Shown: positions 53,524 to 62,278, numbered from the stretch's first letter. The stretch is 64,000 nt of DNA from Staphylococcus debuckii (GCF_003718735.1 NZ_CP033460.1:62001-126000); one strand, 5' to 3'. Made by a program: numbers and translations. Notes: a model not told the origin generated them from the sequence alone.

Positions 53524-54114
53524 ATGAAAACTTTTAATTTTAAAGCGCAACTTAATCCCAAAGAACAACATCTTCGTCACAAACTGATTCAACAAATATT
53601 AAATCATCCTACTAAAACGATTCCGTTCAAATCTAAGTACCAAGCATTATTAGATAAACATGTATTGAATATCGAAGATGATCAAATTACATGTCTCTAT
53701 CCTTTTTCATTAAAGTCGAATCACTTTAAGGTAACTTTAACCGAGACAAAGCAAACTATTTATGCGATGTGCGCAGTCGATGCGATTGGAGTATGCGATA
53801 CACTTAAAACACCTATCAAAATAGACACAGTGTGTGCAGAAACAAATACGCCTATTCAATTATCAGTAGAAAATAATAAGATACACAATCTGACAGACTA
53901 TCCTGACCTGCGCGTACTTTACAAAGATTTATGTCCAGATAGCCAATGCTCAGTTAATTGCTGTCCTTATATTCAATTTTTCAAAGATGAAGAGGCTTTA
54001 GAACAATATTATAATGAACAAATTGGGCATGCTCCCACTATCTCTGAAGATACTGCTTATCATTCACTATCACTTCAACAAGCGCGAGAAGTTGCTCGAG
54101 AACTATTTGCATAA
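53524..54114 (+). CDS. Organomercurial lyase (MerB) family protein
   Basis: MerB cleaves carbon-mercury bonds. The 196-residue product has the catalytic-type motif YAMCAVDAIGV (Cys83, Asp86), aligned with CALD in MerB. A second cysteine site is NCCPYIQFF (Cys146/Cys147), aligned with the FCCHVHFF region. A winged-helix-like N-terminal domain precedes them. So the Cys-Asp-Cys triad is formally present. No merA, merR or mercury transporter is nearby, which is odd for a resistance gene. The real substrate may differ. GAGGAGC precedes the ATG. Confidence 0.75.
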   Translation: MKTFNFKAQLNPKEQHLRHKLIQQILNHPTKTIPFKSKYQALLDKHVLNIEDDQITCLYPFSLKSNHFKVTLTETKQTIYAMCAVDAIGVCDTLKTPIKIDTVCAETNTPIQLSVENNKIHNLTDYPDLRVLYKDLCPDSQCSVNCCPYIQFFKDEEALEQYYNEQIGHAPTISEDTAYHSLSLQQAREVARELFA

Positions 54115-54213
54115 TCCTCTGGAAAAATCAGGCTAGCAGCCTATTTCTTATTCAGAACAAACCACTTATAATGATAAGTAAGCGAACTGAAAGAGAAAAC
54201 GAGGAGGTACACC

Positions 54214-54504
54214 ATGGAAATCCACATTACAGAGGATGCTTTAAATTGGTTTAAAGAAGAAGTTGATTTAGAGGCTGGCGATAAAATTAATTTCTTTGTA
54301 CAAACCTATGGAAGCAGCAAATTACATGATAACTTTATGTTAGGATTTAAATTTGATCCGAATGATAAAGAAGCTGCAGCTGAAATAACTGTTGAAGATA
54401 TCAGTTTTTATGTTAATGAATCTGACGAATGGTTCTTTAAAGGTTATGATTTATATATTGAATATAATCAAGAAAAAGACGAAATTGATTACGATTTCAA
54501 ATAA
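54214..54504 (+). CDS. HesB/YneR-type protein, copy 1
   Basis: The 96-residue protein is of the HesB/IscA-like fold (YneR group): IHITEDALNWFKEEVDLEAG, LGFKFDPND and VNESDEWFFKGYDLYIEYN. It lacks the three conserved cysteines of true A-type iron-sulfur carriers (no Cys at all), so cluster delivery is doubtful. It is paralogous to the gene at 55089-55385. AGGAGG lies 9 bases before the ATG. Confidence 0.85.
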   Translation: MEIHITEDALNWFKEEVDLEAGDKINFFVQTYGSSKLHDNFMLGFKFDPNDKEAAAEITVEDISFYVNESDEWFFKGYDLYIEYNQEKDEIDYDFK

Positions 54505-54508
54505 AGCT

Positions 54509-54548
54509 AAAACGGATATTTGGCTGAGAAAGCTCAAATATCCGTTTT
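54509..54548. terminator. Shared terminator of copy-1 HesB-like and Nudix genes
   Basis: AAAACGGATATTTG and CAAATATCCGTTTT form a 14-bp stem between two convergent genes, with A/T runs on both sides. It overlaps the end of the Nudix reading frame. Confidence 0.85.
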
Positions 54549-54923
54549 ATTATTCTCTATCCATTTTAAAACAGCTGGCGCAATATGTTGCGTATCGCGC
54601 TTTGATATCCAACGCAGGTCAGTAATTTCTCCAGCCGGGCGGAGTTCGTTCCAGTCAATTTCATGAAGTACTCTATAACAGTTCAGCTCTGTCTGTGCAT
54701 TCTTTTGCGGGTACGCAGGCCCAATAACTGTCCCAATGTATTCTACTTCTGAGGGTGAAAGTTCAAGGTTCAGCTCTTCAGATATTTCACGTATGAGTGC
54801 TTCAATTTGTGTTTCACCTGGATCTATTTTTCCTCCAGGGAAGTAATATTTTGCACGATTATGTGCTTGGACTAAGAGAATTTGTTCTTCAGTTTCTGCT
54901 ACGAGACAGACACAACGTATCAT
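54534..54923 (-). CDS. Nudix hydrolase
   Basis: The 129-residue protein has a full Nudix box: GGKIDPGETQIEALIREISE followed by EL (about residues 29-50), with the metal-binding REISEE. The upstream YYFPGGK and the downstream aromatic stretch are normal for (d)NTP or NDP-sugar hydrolases of the MutT type. The substrate cannot be told. I chose the ATG at 54923, since AAAGGA is only 2 bases from the first ATG at 54932. It lies convergently between two HesB-like paralogues. Confidence 0.88.
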   Translation of the reverse strand: MIRCVCLVAETEEQILLVQAHNRAKYYFPGGKIDPGETQIEALIREISEELNLELSPSEVEYIGTVIGPAYPQKNAQTELNCYRVLHEIDWNELRPAGEITDLRWISKRDTQHIAPAVLKWIENNKTDI

Positions 54924-55088
54924 CTTTATCATGTTCCTTTCTAGGTCTTATTTTTAGCTAGTATATCAAATTTTTATATCTACTTTCGCTTAAATCTGAT
55001 ATAATCACGTTAGATAGTGAATTAATTCACAATCTCATAATTAAACACACCAAACACACTATGTTAAGACATCCAGGAGGGAAACATT

Positions 55089-55385
55089 ATGAAAATTGAA
55101 GTTACAGACAAAGCTTTGAAGTGGTTTAGAGATGAATTGGACTTAGAACCGGGTGCTAAAGTGAATTTCTATGTTCAAACTTATGTACACACAGGATTAC
55201 ATGAACATTTTACAACTGCTTTCAAAGTTGAACCACATGATAAAAATGCATCCGCTTCTGTTACTGTTGACAGAATCACTTTTTACATTAATGAATCTGA
55301 CGAATGGTTCTTTAAAGGGCTTGATTTATTAGTGGATTATAACGCTGAAACTGACGAAATAGAATATAAAAACACACAATTATAA
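55089..55385 (+). CDS. HesB/YneR-type protein, copy 2
   Basis: The 98-residue paralogue of 54214-54504 reads VTDKALKWFRDELDLEPGAK, VDRITFYINESDEWFFKG and LDLLVDYN. The DNA for (N/I)NESDEWFFKG is almost identical between the two. It too has no cysteine. CAGGAGGG lies 8 bases before the ATG, and a terminator follows. Confidence 0.85.
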   Translation: MKIEVTDKALKWFRDELDLEPGAKVNFYVQTYVHTGLHEHFTTAFKVEPHDKNASASVTVDRITFYINESDEWFFKGLDLLVDYNAETDEIEYKNTQL

Positions 55386-55395
55386 ATGTTTAAAG

Positions 55396-55430
55396 GAAAG
55401 AGCGGGACAGAAACAATGTCCCGCTCTTTC
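55396..55430 (+). terminator. Terminator of HesB-like copy 2
   Basis: GAAAGAGCGGGACA and TGTCCCGCTCTTTC form a perfect 14-bp stem around GAAACAA, then ATATTG. It belongs to the GAGCGGGACAGAAA hairpin family seen elsewhere in the window. Confidence 0.85.
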
Positions 55431-55490
55431 ATATTGGGGCGCAACTGCCCCTCTCCGCTCAACACAATCCCGTATCATTTTTCCGAACTC

Positions 55491-55518
55491 AAAAACCCAG
55501 AGGCAGAACGCCTCTGGG
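55491..55518 (-). terminator. Terminator of sle1
   Basis: CCCAGAGGC pairs with GCCTCTGGG around GTTCT on the minus strand, then TTTTTGAG. It lies 22 bases past the stop codon. Confidence 0.85.
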
Positions 55519-55540
55519 CATATTTTTCAAAGTCTATGAA

Positions 55541-56560
55541 TTAATGAATATAATTAAAGTAACCTCTTTGGCTTGCTGGAATTGTACGATAAGTTAAAAT
55601 GCCTGGGCCTGCTGAATAGTTCATTTCAGAGACAGTAATACTGCCGTCGCCATTCACGCGTTCTACGAAGGCAACGTGGCCGTAGTATCCCGCATCTGAT
55701 TGCATGATAGAACCTACTGTCGGATTATGATCGACAGTATAACCATCTGCACGTGCGCCGCTATCCCAGTTGTTCGCATTCCACCAGTAAGTACTGATGC
55801 CTTTGCCGATTTGAGCACGACGGTTGAATGCATGCCATGTACACTGACCCCAATCATATAAGTTTGAATGATTGAAGACAGGAGAATAATATCCGCCTGC
55901 ACCAGTTGATGCTGCAGGTGATGGAGATTTAGTCACTGTCGCTGTAGAGCCTGTTACTTTTAACTTTTGACCAGGGAAAATCAAGAAACTATTTAAACCA
56001 TTCAAGTTCATGATATTTTGGTAAGTTGTATTATATTTAGAAGCAATCAAAGACAAAGAATCTCCAGGTTGAACAGTATAAGTTGAACCTGTTGCTGTAT
56101 TTGGTTGCGTTCTTGTTGTATTGTTTGAAGCTGCTGGTGCAGAAGCTGTCCCAGATACTTTCAAGACTTGGCCTGGATGAATTAAGAAACTGTTCAATCC
56201 ATTAAGTTTCATAATATTTTGGTAAGATGTCCCATATTTAGAAGCAATCAGTGATAAAGAATCACCTGCTCTTACCGTGTAAGTCGAACCGCCTGATACA
56301 GATGAACTGCTAGACGTGCTGCGATTCGTTGACGTGCTTGTCCCTGATACCTTGATAACTTGATTCGGGAAAATTAAGTTAGAACTTAAGTTATTAAGCG
56401 ACTTTATATTCGCAATAGACGTGTTGTAACGCTGCGCAATGGACCATAAAGAGTCACCGCTTTGAACGCGATATGTTGTTGCTGCATCGGCTGCTCCTGC
56501 AGTTGCTATAGCAGAAACGGCTCCTGTCCCAACAACGGCAGCTATAATTTTCTTTTGCAA
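55541..56560 (-). CDS. sle1: Sle1/Aaa-type N-acetylmuramoyl-L-alanine amidase (3 LysM + CHAP)
   Basis: It is a secreted autolysin that splits peptidoglycan amide bonds, mostly for daughter-cell separation. The 339-residue precursor has a signal peptide (1-26, cleavage after ADA). Three LysM domains bind the wall (30-71, 94-135, 161-202; each starts YxVxxGDSL), with Ser/Thr-rich linkers between them. The C-terminal CHAP domain (about 225-339) carries Cys240 (WGQCTWHAF) and His295 (GHVAFVERV). The start is TTG at 56560 with AGGAGG 8 bases upstream. A WalR-type site lies upstream. Confidence 0.95.
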   Translation of the reverse strand: MQKKIIAAVVGTGAVSAIATAGAADAATTYRVQSGDSLWSIAQRYNTSIANIKSLNNLSSNLIFPNQVIKVSGTSTSTNRSTSSSSSVSGGSTYTVRAGDSLSLIASKYGTSYQNIMKLNGLNSFLIHPGQVLKVSGTASAPAASNNTTRTQPNTATGSTYTVQPGDSLSLIASKYNTTYQNIMNLNGLNSFLIFPGQKLKVTGSTATVTKSPSPAASTGAGGYYSPVFNHSNLYDWGQCTWHAFNRRAQIGKGISTYWWNANNWDSGARADGYTVDHNPTVGSIMQSDAGYYGHVAFVERVNGDGSITVSEMNYSAGPGILTYRTIPASQRGYFNYIH

Positions 56561-56717
56561 TGGAAATGCCTCCTGACAATTTTATATTCTACCTATCAGT
56601 TTCACGTTCATCTCTCGCTTTGCCCTTGCATGATGAACCCGCTGATAATCATCTCTCTTTTCCACCTATACACTTAATTATTATACACATTGTCGTGTTA
56701 CTTAATATATTTATTAG

Positions 56718-56734
56718 ATGACATTTAGATTACA
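56718..56734 (-). promoter_or_regulatory. Candidate WalR binding site of sle1
   Basis: On the minus strand TGTAATCTAAATGTCAT matches the direct-repeat consensus TGTWAH-N5-TGTWAH at 11 of 12 fixed positions (C for W in the second half). WalKR controls autolysins in staphylococci, so the site fits the gene, about 160 bases upstream of the start. Confidence 0.65.
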
Positions 56735-56784
56735 ATTCATTTTTCTACTTTAAAAAATGAATTTAGTAAGCGCTTTCATTCATA

Positions 56785-56826
56785 ATAAAAAAAGTGCTGG
56801 AGCACTCTCAAATAGCTCCAACACTG
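56785..56826 (-). terminator. Terminator of nat
   Basis: AGTGTTGGAGCTA and the AGTGCTCCAGCACT arm pair with one loop; on the minus strand TTTTTTTATTATG follows. Confidence 0.7.
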
Positions 56827-56850
56827 CCTCTTTACATGTTTTCAACCGCT

Positions 56851-57639
56851 TCACGCATTAAATGTTGCTATCTGCATCTCTGGAATACCAAAATACTTCG
56901 ACAAGAGCCCCTCATAATTGGTAGGTCTCACATCCAAGGCTTTCTTTTCCCCCTTAGACAAAATAGTAAGCCGTCGCTCAGTCATCGTATGGCGCCCGGT
57001 CTCAGTGGCTTTCGTGATGAGCAGGCCTTTCACAAACGGGGAATCGGGATGGTGCTGATTGAAGTCGATACCGTCTGCGAAATCTTCCAACGACTTCGGT
57101 TGATACAACGCTCGATATTGTATGTGCCACTCCTCATCCGCTTCCGACCATTTCTGCACATCATAATGCTGTGCATCCGCAAAGTGCACTCGATACACGC
57201 CGGTCACGTCACGCATTCCTTCTGCCGGACAAGTATGCAGGGGCAGAGCAAATTTCGGCATGTCGCCAAAGCCGATATCGACGACATATTCCGTATCATC
57301 CACTGTCACAACCAGCGACATATGCGAATTCTCGCGCGCCCAACCATTCGGGCTCATGACCGTCGCAGACATCGCACCCACCTTAAATCCATAGTACTCT
57401 AAATAATGTTTGAAGAAATAATTCATTTCATAACAGAAACCGCCTCGATGCTCGTCCACAACCTTGTGCATCATCGCTTCATCCGTCAACGCAAGCGGCC
57501 AGCCATTCTGGACATTGATATTCTCAAACGGCACGTGCAGCATATAGTGGCGGATCAACATGTTCAACGTCGCTAAATCCGCAGCTTTCTGTTTCGTATC
57601 CATCTCTAAATAACGGTCCAACTGTTGAAAATTTGTCAT
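56851..57639 (-). CDS. Arylamine N-acetyltransferase (NAT)
   Basis: NAT enzymes transfer acetyl from acetyl-CoA to arylamines and hydrazines. The 262-residue protein has the cysteine-protease-like triad: RGGFCYEMN (Cys69), ENSHMSLVV (His106) and VVDIGFGDMPK (Asp121). It starts MTNFQQLDRYLEMDTKQKAA. VPFENINVQNG is the other family signature. The gene is a single unit between sle1 and the LysE-type gene. Its physiological substrate in staphylococci is unknown. Confidence 0.92.
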   Translation of the reverse strand: MTNFQQLDRYLEMDTKQKAADLATLNMLIRHYMLHVPFENINVQNGWPLALTDEAMMHKVVDEHRGGFCYEMNYFFKHYLEYYGFKVGAMSATVMSPNGWARENSHMSLVVTVDDTEYVVDIGFGDMPKFALPLHTCPAEGMRDVTGVYRVHFADAQHYDVQKWSEADEEWHIQYRALYQPKSLEDFADGIDFNQHHPDSPFVKGLLITKATETGRHTMTERRLTILSKGEKKALDVRPTNYEGLLSKYFGIPEMQIATFNA

Positions 57640-57686
57640 CGCAAAGCCTCCCTTTCCTCCACTATATCATGGAAAAAGAAAGACTT

Positions 57687-57719
57687 GGAAAGCAGGCAAC
57701 TCAAGAAGAGTGCCTTTCC
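57687..57719 (-). terminator. Terminator of the LysE-type gene
   Basis: GGAAAGGCACTC pairs with GAGT.GCC..CTTTCC with small bulges, then AAGTCTTTCTTTTTCC on the minus strand. Confidence 0.7.
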
Positions 57720-57732
57720 AACACACTACCGC

Positions 57733-58344
57733 TTACAACAATTGAATAATATGTTTCACAATTACAAAACTGACGATTAAAATAATAACGCTCGATACTT
57801 TATTCAGTATCACAATATATCTGCCTGTTTTATCGACAGAACCTAGCATTCGGCCTGCGACTGCTAAGAAGATAAACCACAACCAGGAGACTGAGACGGT
57901 GGCTACTGTGAACAAGACTTTATCGAGTCCATTATAGACTGAGGCGCTCGTTCCAATTACGCCGATAGTATCCATAATGGCATGCGGGTTCAGCAATGAA
58001 ACAGACAGCGCGAATCCGACTTGTTTGCGCGCACTCATCGGCTCGAAATTCTGCAATTTATCAGGCTTTTCTCTCCATAATGACCAAGCCATATAGAGCA
58101 GAAAGATAAGTCCGACGATATATACAATCAGCTGCAACACCGGTAATGACATTAATACCAACGACATGCCTAAAATGGCGAGTACAATCAGCAAAGTGTC
58201 GCATAATCCGGCAGTTATGATTACCGGCAGGGCCTTGATCCATTTCTTCTGATTGGCCCCTTGGTTAAAAACAAAGACATTTTGTGCGCCTAAAGGCAAA
58301 ATCAAACCTAGCGCGAGTAGAAATCCGTGGATAATCGGCTGCAA
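57733..58344 (-). CDS. LysE/ArgO-family amino-acid exporter
   Basis: The protein of about 203 residues with six membrane segments has the LysE signature LALGLILPLGAQNVFVFNQG (about residues 7-26). A central cytoplasmic loop (WREKPDKLQNFEPMSARKQV) and LLNPHAIMDTIGVIG follow, typical of ArgO/LysE. Members export lysine, arginine or other amino acids. I chose TTG at 58344 (QPIIHGFLL start), because GGGGAG lies 9 bases upstream; the frame begins 3 codons earlier too close to that site. It is downstream of the transsulfuration pair, where other staphylococci carry a methionine ABC importer. Confidence 0.85.
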   Translation of the reverse strand: MQPIIHGFLLALGLILPLGAQNVFVFNQGANQKKWIKALPVIITAGLCDTLLIVLAILGMSLVLMSLPVLQLIVYIVGLIFLLYMAWSLWREKPDKLQNFEPMSARKQVGFALSVSLLNPHAIMDTIGVIGTSASVYNGLDKVLFTVATVSVSWLWFIFLAVAGRMLGSVDKTGRYIVILNKVSSVIILIVSFVIVKHIIQLL

Positions 58345-58423
58345 TCCAAACAACTCCCCTAATTGATAGAATTGTTTTCTATTCTACACAAATTTCTAAC
58401 CATTCTCAAAATAATTTTCGTAT

Positions 58424-58454
58424 AAAAAAAGCGCCTACCTCATTGGGTAAGCGC
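58424..58454 (-). terminator. Terminator of the transsulfuration pair
   Basis: GCGCTTACCC and GGTAGGCGC pair around AATGA on the minus strand, followed by TTTTTTTATA. Confidence 0.8.
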
Positions 58455-58471
58455 ATTTCCATCTATCTCTA

Positions 58472-59617
58472 TTAGTTCAATTTATCTAATGCTTGTTTTA
58501 AATCAGCTACGATATCATCTGTATCTTCAATACCTACTGATAAACGGATAAGTCCGTCTGCAATGCCTTCTTTTTCACGTACATCTTTAGGAATAGAAGC
58601 GTGTGTCATAAGCGCCGGCACAGAGATTAAGCTTTCAACCGCACCTAAGCTTTCTGCTAATGTGAAGTATTCAGTTTCACGAATGACTGCTTTAGCAGCG
58701 TCGACATCTTTCACGACAAAGGAAACAACGCCTGTGTGGCCAGAAGCTTGGCGTTCCTGCACATCATGATTTAAATGATCTTTCAAGCTTGGGTGGAAGA
58801 CTGCTTCCACATTTGGATGTTCTGATAACATTTCAGTGACTGCCACAGCGTTGCGGCTCACTTGATCCATACGTAATGCCAATGTTTTAATACCGCGAAT
58901 CAACAAGTAGCTGTCTTGAGGTCCTAAGATACCGCCTGTTGAGTTTTGGATGAAGCCGATGCGTTCAGCTAATGCTTCGTTATCAGTCACGACTAATCCA
59001 GCGATAACATCACTGTGTCCGCCGATATATTTAGAAGCTGAATGCAAGACAATGTCAGCACCTAAAGCTAATGGATTTTGGAAATAAGGTGACATGAATG
59101 TGTTATCCACTACTGAAATCAAGTTGTGTTTGCGTGCGATATCAGCTGAAGCTTGGATATCTGTCACACGTAATAGTGGGTTAGATGGTGTTTCGATAAA
59201 CAACATTTTAGTTTCTGGTTTGATTGCTTTTTCAATATTTTCAGTGTGCGTTGTATCTACGAAATCTGCATCGATACCTAAACGCTTGAAGACTTTCGTC
59301 AACACGCGGAAAGTACCGCCATAAACGTCAGAATTCACTACGATATGGTCACCTTTGTCTAATAACATTACGACTGCAGAAATAGCTGCCACACCTGAAC
59401 CGAATGCGTAACCGAAACGTCCGCCTTCTAAGTCAGCAATTGTGCTTTCTAAAGCTGCACGTGTTGGGTTGCCGCTACGTGAATATTCGTATCCTTCACG
59501 TAAATCACCAATATCATCTTGTAAATAAGTGCTTGTTTGATAAATCGGTGTTGTTACCGCACCTGTGTAATCATCAGTTGTATGTCCGCCATGAACCATT
59601 TGTGTTTTCTTTTTCAT
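58472..59617 (-). CDS. mccB: Cystathionine gamma-lyase/gamma-synthase (MetB/MccB family)
   Basis: This PLP enzyme of the Cys/Met metabolism family splits cystathionine to cysteine, or makes it from an activated homoserine. The 381-residue protein has YSRSGNPTRAALE (about residues 46-58). The lysine of SASKYIGGHSDV (Lys near 198) binds PLP, and LLRVTDIQASADIA and DNTFMSPYFQNPL are typical. Its pairing with a cystathionine beta-synthase-like gene 42 bases upstream argues for gamma-lyase (mccB) in reverse transsulfuration. AAAGGAG lies 12 bases before the ATG. Confidence 0.88.
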   Translation of the reverse strand: MKKKTQMVHGGHTTDDYTGAVTTPIYQTSTYLQDDIGDLREGYEYSRSGNPTRAALESTIADLEGGRFGYAFGSGVAAISAVVMLLDKGDHIVVNSDVYGGTFRVLTKVFKRLGIDADFVDTTHTENIEKAIKPETKMLFIETPSNPLLRVTDIQASADIARKHNLISVVDNTFMSPYFQNPLALGADIVLHSASKYIGGHSDVIAGLVVTDNEALAERIGFIQNSTGGILGPQDSYLLIRGIKTLALRMDQVSRNAVAVTEMLSEHPNVEAVFHPSLKDHLNHDVQERQASGHTGVVSFVVKDVDAAKAVIRETEYFTLAESLGAVESLISVPALMTHASIPKDVREKEGIADGLIRLSVGIEDTDDIVADLKQALDKLN

Positions 59618-59659
59618 TATCTCTTTCGACTCCTTTATTCAATAGGTTTGAAAAATGCT

Positions 59660-60556
59660 TTATTTGCTTTGATAATTAAAAATTGCTTTCGACATGTAAC
59701 GGTCACTGCCGTCTGGGAAGATAGTAACAATAATTCCCTTGTCGATACGTTGCTTTATTTCTAAAGCGCCTTGCAATGCAGCCCCCGATGAACTGCCGGC
59801 TAATATACCTTCTTGCAATGCGAGTTGTTTAACATTTTTAAATGCGTCTGCATCACTGATAGTTAAGATTTCTGATACTAAATCTTTTTCCAAGAAGCCC
59901 GGCCATTTTTCAGAACCGATGCCTTCCGTATCATGCAGATGTCTAGGTCCGCCGTTCAAGATGGACCCTTCAGGTTCAACCAGAATGTTTTGAGCATGAC
60001 GTTCTGCTAAGCCTTCAGCTGTTCCTGTAAAAGTACCCCCAGAACCGACGCCGGCTACGAAATAATCGAATTCCGGTAATTCCTTCAAAATTTCTTGTGC
60101 TAACGTGTCGCGGTAAGCACCTGGATTGTCCTCTGTTTCGAATTGGTTAGTGTAATACGCGCCATGTTCTGCCGCATAAGCTTTAGCAGCATTTTGTGCA
60201 CCAATCATACCGCCATTTTGCGGTGTGCGGATAACTTCTGCACCTAAGGCTTCCATAATCGCTATCTTTTCAGCTGCGAAACCTTCTGGCGCATAAATCA
60301 CACAACGCAAACCATAATGATTGGCCGCAATGGCTAATCCAATTCCGGTATTACCAGCTGAAGCTTCTACAATCGTATCGCCACGTTGAATTTGTCCGCG
60401 TTCCATTGCTTGTTCGATTAGATATTTGCCTAAGCGGTCTTTCACGCTGCCGCCAGGATTGTACTGCTCTAATTTCGCATAAATCTCAACGTTGTCATCG
60501 CTGAACGATTCCAATTTGACTAGAGGTGTATTGCCGATTAAATCAAATGCAATCAT
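59660..60556 (-). CDS. mccA: Cysteine synthase-family cystathionine beta-synthase (MccA-type)
   Basis: The 298-residue fold-type II PLP enzyme has DLIGNTPLVKLESF (4-17), YNPGGSVKDRLGKYLIEQA with the PLP lysine (near residue 43), SAGNTGIGLA, and the PLP-phosphate loop GVGSGGTFTG. Such staphylococcal genes, paired with mccB, make cystathionine from homocysteine and O-acetylserine or serine. I chose the ATG at 60556, as GGGGAGG lies 6 bases upstream. It starts the operon with mccB and has a consensus promoter. Confidence 0.88.
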   Translation of the reverse strand: MIAFDLIGNTPLVKLESFSDDNVEIYAKLEQYNPGGSVKDRLGKYLIEQAMERGQIQRGDTIVEASAGNTGIGLAIAANHYGLRCVIYAPEGFAAEKIAIMEALGAEVIRTPQNGGMIGAQNAAKAYAAEHGAYYTNQFETEDNPGAYRDTLAQEILKELPEFDYFVAGVGSGGTFTGTAEGLAERHAQNILVEPEGSILNGGPRHLHDTEGIGSEKWPGFLEKDLVSEILTISDADAFKNVKQLALQEGILAGSSSGAALQGALEIKQRIDKGIIVTIFPDGSDRYMSKAIFNYQSK

Positions 60557-60644
60557 GAGTGTCCTCCCCGAGAATTCCAAGCAGAATGGCCCGATTCCAT
60601 TACCACTTTGAAACTCTCCCTTTATTCCTACTATACTGATATGG

Positions 60645-60673
60645 ATTATAACCCATTAGGGCACATATTGCAA
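60645..60673 (-). promoter_or_regulatory. Promoter of mccAB, with a possible CymR-like site
   Basis: On the minus strand TTGCAA (60668-60673) and TATAAT (60645-60650) are 17 bases apart. Just downstream TAATCCATATCAGTATAGTA then GGAATAAA resembles CymR-type operators (TAGT(A)GGAAT end), as expected for a cysteine-responsive operon. The CymR part is a weak guess. Confidence 0.6.
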
Positions 60674-60703
60674 TTAAGCTATTTCTATTTATTTTCTCTT
60701 ACA

Positions 60704-60750
60704 AAAAAAGAACAGAAGAGGAAATGTTGCTGAGTTTTCCCTTCTGTTCT
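60704..60750 (-). terminator. Terminator of the sodium symporter gene
   Basis: AGAACAGAAG(A)GG and CC(C)TTCTGTTCT pair on the minus strand, followed by TTTTTTTGTAAG. It lies 7 bases past the symporter stop. Confidence 0.8.
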
Positions 60751-60757
60751 GAAGCTT

Positions 60758-62098
60758 CTATTTAAATAATTGCATAACAAAGACTAACAATATGACTGCG
60801 GGCAAAATGTATTTTACTAAGTAATACCAAGGCACAAAGAGTTTCAACTTATCGCGGCCGAAGACGCTCTCCAAGTCTTTCTTTTTCAACAACTGGCCTA
60901 CAAAGAGGGTAGTTGCTAGTGCGCCTAAAGGCATCAAGATGTTGGACACGAGGAAGTCCATGTTGTCGAAGATGCTGCCGGCGCCGAAATGAATACCGCT
61001 TAAGCTGCTGAATGACAGGGTCGCGGGTATGCTAAGCAAGAAGACGAGCACGCTGCCGATAATTGCGACTTTGGTACGTTTGCGGTTATCGTTCTTGGTG
61101 AAGTTGGAAACGTTCAATTCGAGCAATGAAATGGATGAAGTCAGTGCTGCGAATAGGAACAAGATAAGGAATATCAGGTAGAAACCTGTTCCGAAACTCA
61201 TTTGTTCGAAGACGCGCGGCAAGACTTTAAAGAGTAAGCCGGGTCCTTCTTCTGGTTTGTAACCGAATGCGTTGATGGCTGGGAAAATTGCCAGTCCTGC
61301 AAGCAAGGATACGATAATGTTCATAATGACGATGGACAGCGCGGATGTTTTAATGGTCATTTCCTTCGGTGCATAACTGGCATAGGTAATCATGCCGGTT
61401 GTACCGAGTGACAATGCGAAGAAAGATTGTCCTAAGGCAAAGAGCACGCCTTGCATCGATAAATCTTCCATGCGCGGTTCTAAGATGAAGCGTACGCCAT
61501 CTGCTGCCCCATCTAGTGATAATGATTTAATTACAATCAGGATTAAGAAAATGAAGAGCAAAGGCATCATTACTTTGGATGCTTTCTCTAAACCATGTTC
61601 TACTCCTAGCATCACAATGACCATAGTAATTAAAATAAAGATACCTTGGCCCGTGATAGTATATACTGGATTGCTGATAACTTGGTCAAAATGAATATCC
61701 GCAAGTGATCCGCTTCCCAATCCGAACAGCTGCATGGCTACTTGTGCAATATAGATAATTATCCAGCCGCCGACTACACTATAGAAGCCGAAGAGCACGA
61801 AGACTGCTAGATTTCCGCTCCAGCCGATAATATTGGTCCACTTCTTGCCGGAAAGCTTTCCAAAAATGGCAGTGGTATAAGTACGGCCGAGTTTACCAAT
61901 CGTGAATTCCATAATCAGTAAAGGGAGACCGATAAATATAGTGAAGATTAAAAACATAAGTAAGAACGCGCCTCCACCGTATACTCCGGCCATATATGGG
62001 AATTTCCACATGGCACCGAGTCCGATTGCGGAGCCCGCGCTCGCTAAAATAAAGCCAGTTGACGTTTTCCATTGTGATTGTTTAGACACTTCGTTCAT
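60758..62098 (-). CDS. Sodium-dependent (SNF/NSS) transporter
   Basis: The 446-residue neurotransmitter:sodium-symporter family protein has 11-12 membrane segments. The sodium/substrate site SAGSAIGLGAMWKFPYMAG is at residues 20-38, and FALGQSFFALSLGTTGMITY in helix 6. Bacterial members (LeuT-like) take up amino acids; which one cannot be told here. AAAGGATG overlaps the ATG region. It is a single gene with its own promoter at 62250-62278. Confidence 0.92.
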   Translation of the reverse strand: MNEVSKQSQWKTSTGFILASAGSAIGLGAMWKFPYMAGVYGGGAFLLMFLIFTIFIGLPLLIMEFTIGKLGRTYTTAIFGKLSGKKWTNIIGWSGNLAVFVLFGFYSVVGGWIIIYIAQVAMQLFGLGSGSLADIHFDQVISNPVYTITGQGIFILITMVIVMLGVEHGLEKASKVMMPLLFIFLILIVIKSLSLDGAADGVRFILEPRMEDLSMQGVLFALGQSFFALSLGTTGMITYASYAPKEMTIKTSALSIVIMNIIVSLLAGLAIFPAINAFGYKPEEGPGLLFKVLPRVFEQMSFGTGFYLIFLILFLFAALTSSISLLELNVSNFTKNDNRKRTKVAIIGSVLVFLLSIPATLSFSSLSGIHFGAGSIFDNMDFLVSNILMPLGALATTLFVGQLLKKKDLESVFGRDKLKLFVPWYYLVKYILPAVILLVFVMQLFK

Positions 62099-62249
62099 CC
62101 TTTTCTCTCTGTATGTTATATCGCATTAGAGTTGAATTAATACTAGAATTAAACCGTTCTAATTGTGAATTGCATAATTTTAAAAAGTTAAATGAGTAAT
62201 GTTTTTGATGTTTACTTTAAAGCGTTAAAGCGTTTAAGTAATTAAGTAA

Positions 62250-62278
62250 ACTATATCACAATTTCAGCTATTCAGCAA
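62250..62278 (-). promoter_or_regulatory. Promoter of the sodium symporter gene
   Basis: On the minus strand TTGCTG (62273-62278) and TATAGT (62250-62255) are 17 bases apart. A 150-base leader with AACGCTTTAACGCTTTAA (two near-copies of a 9-mer) follows. I see nothing else in the 307 bases between this gene and the TetR gene. Confidence 0.6.
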
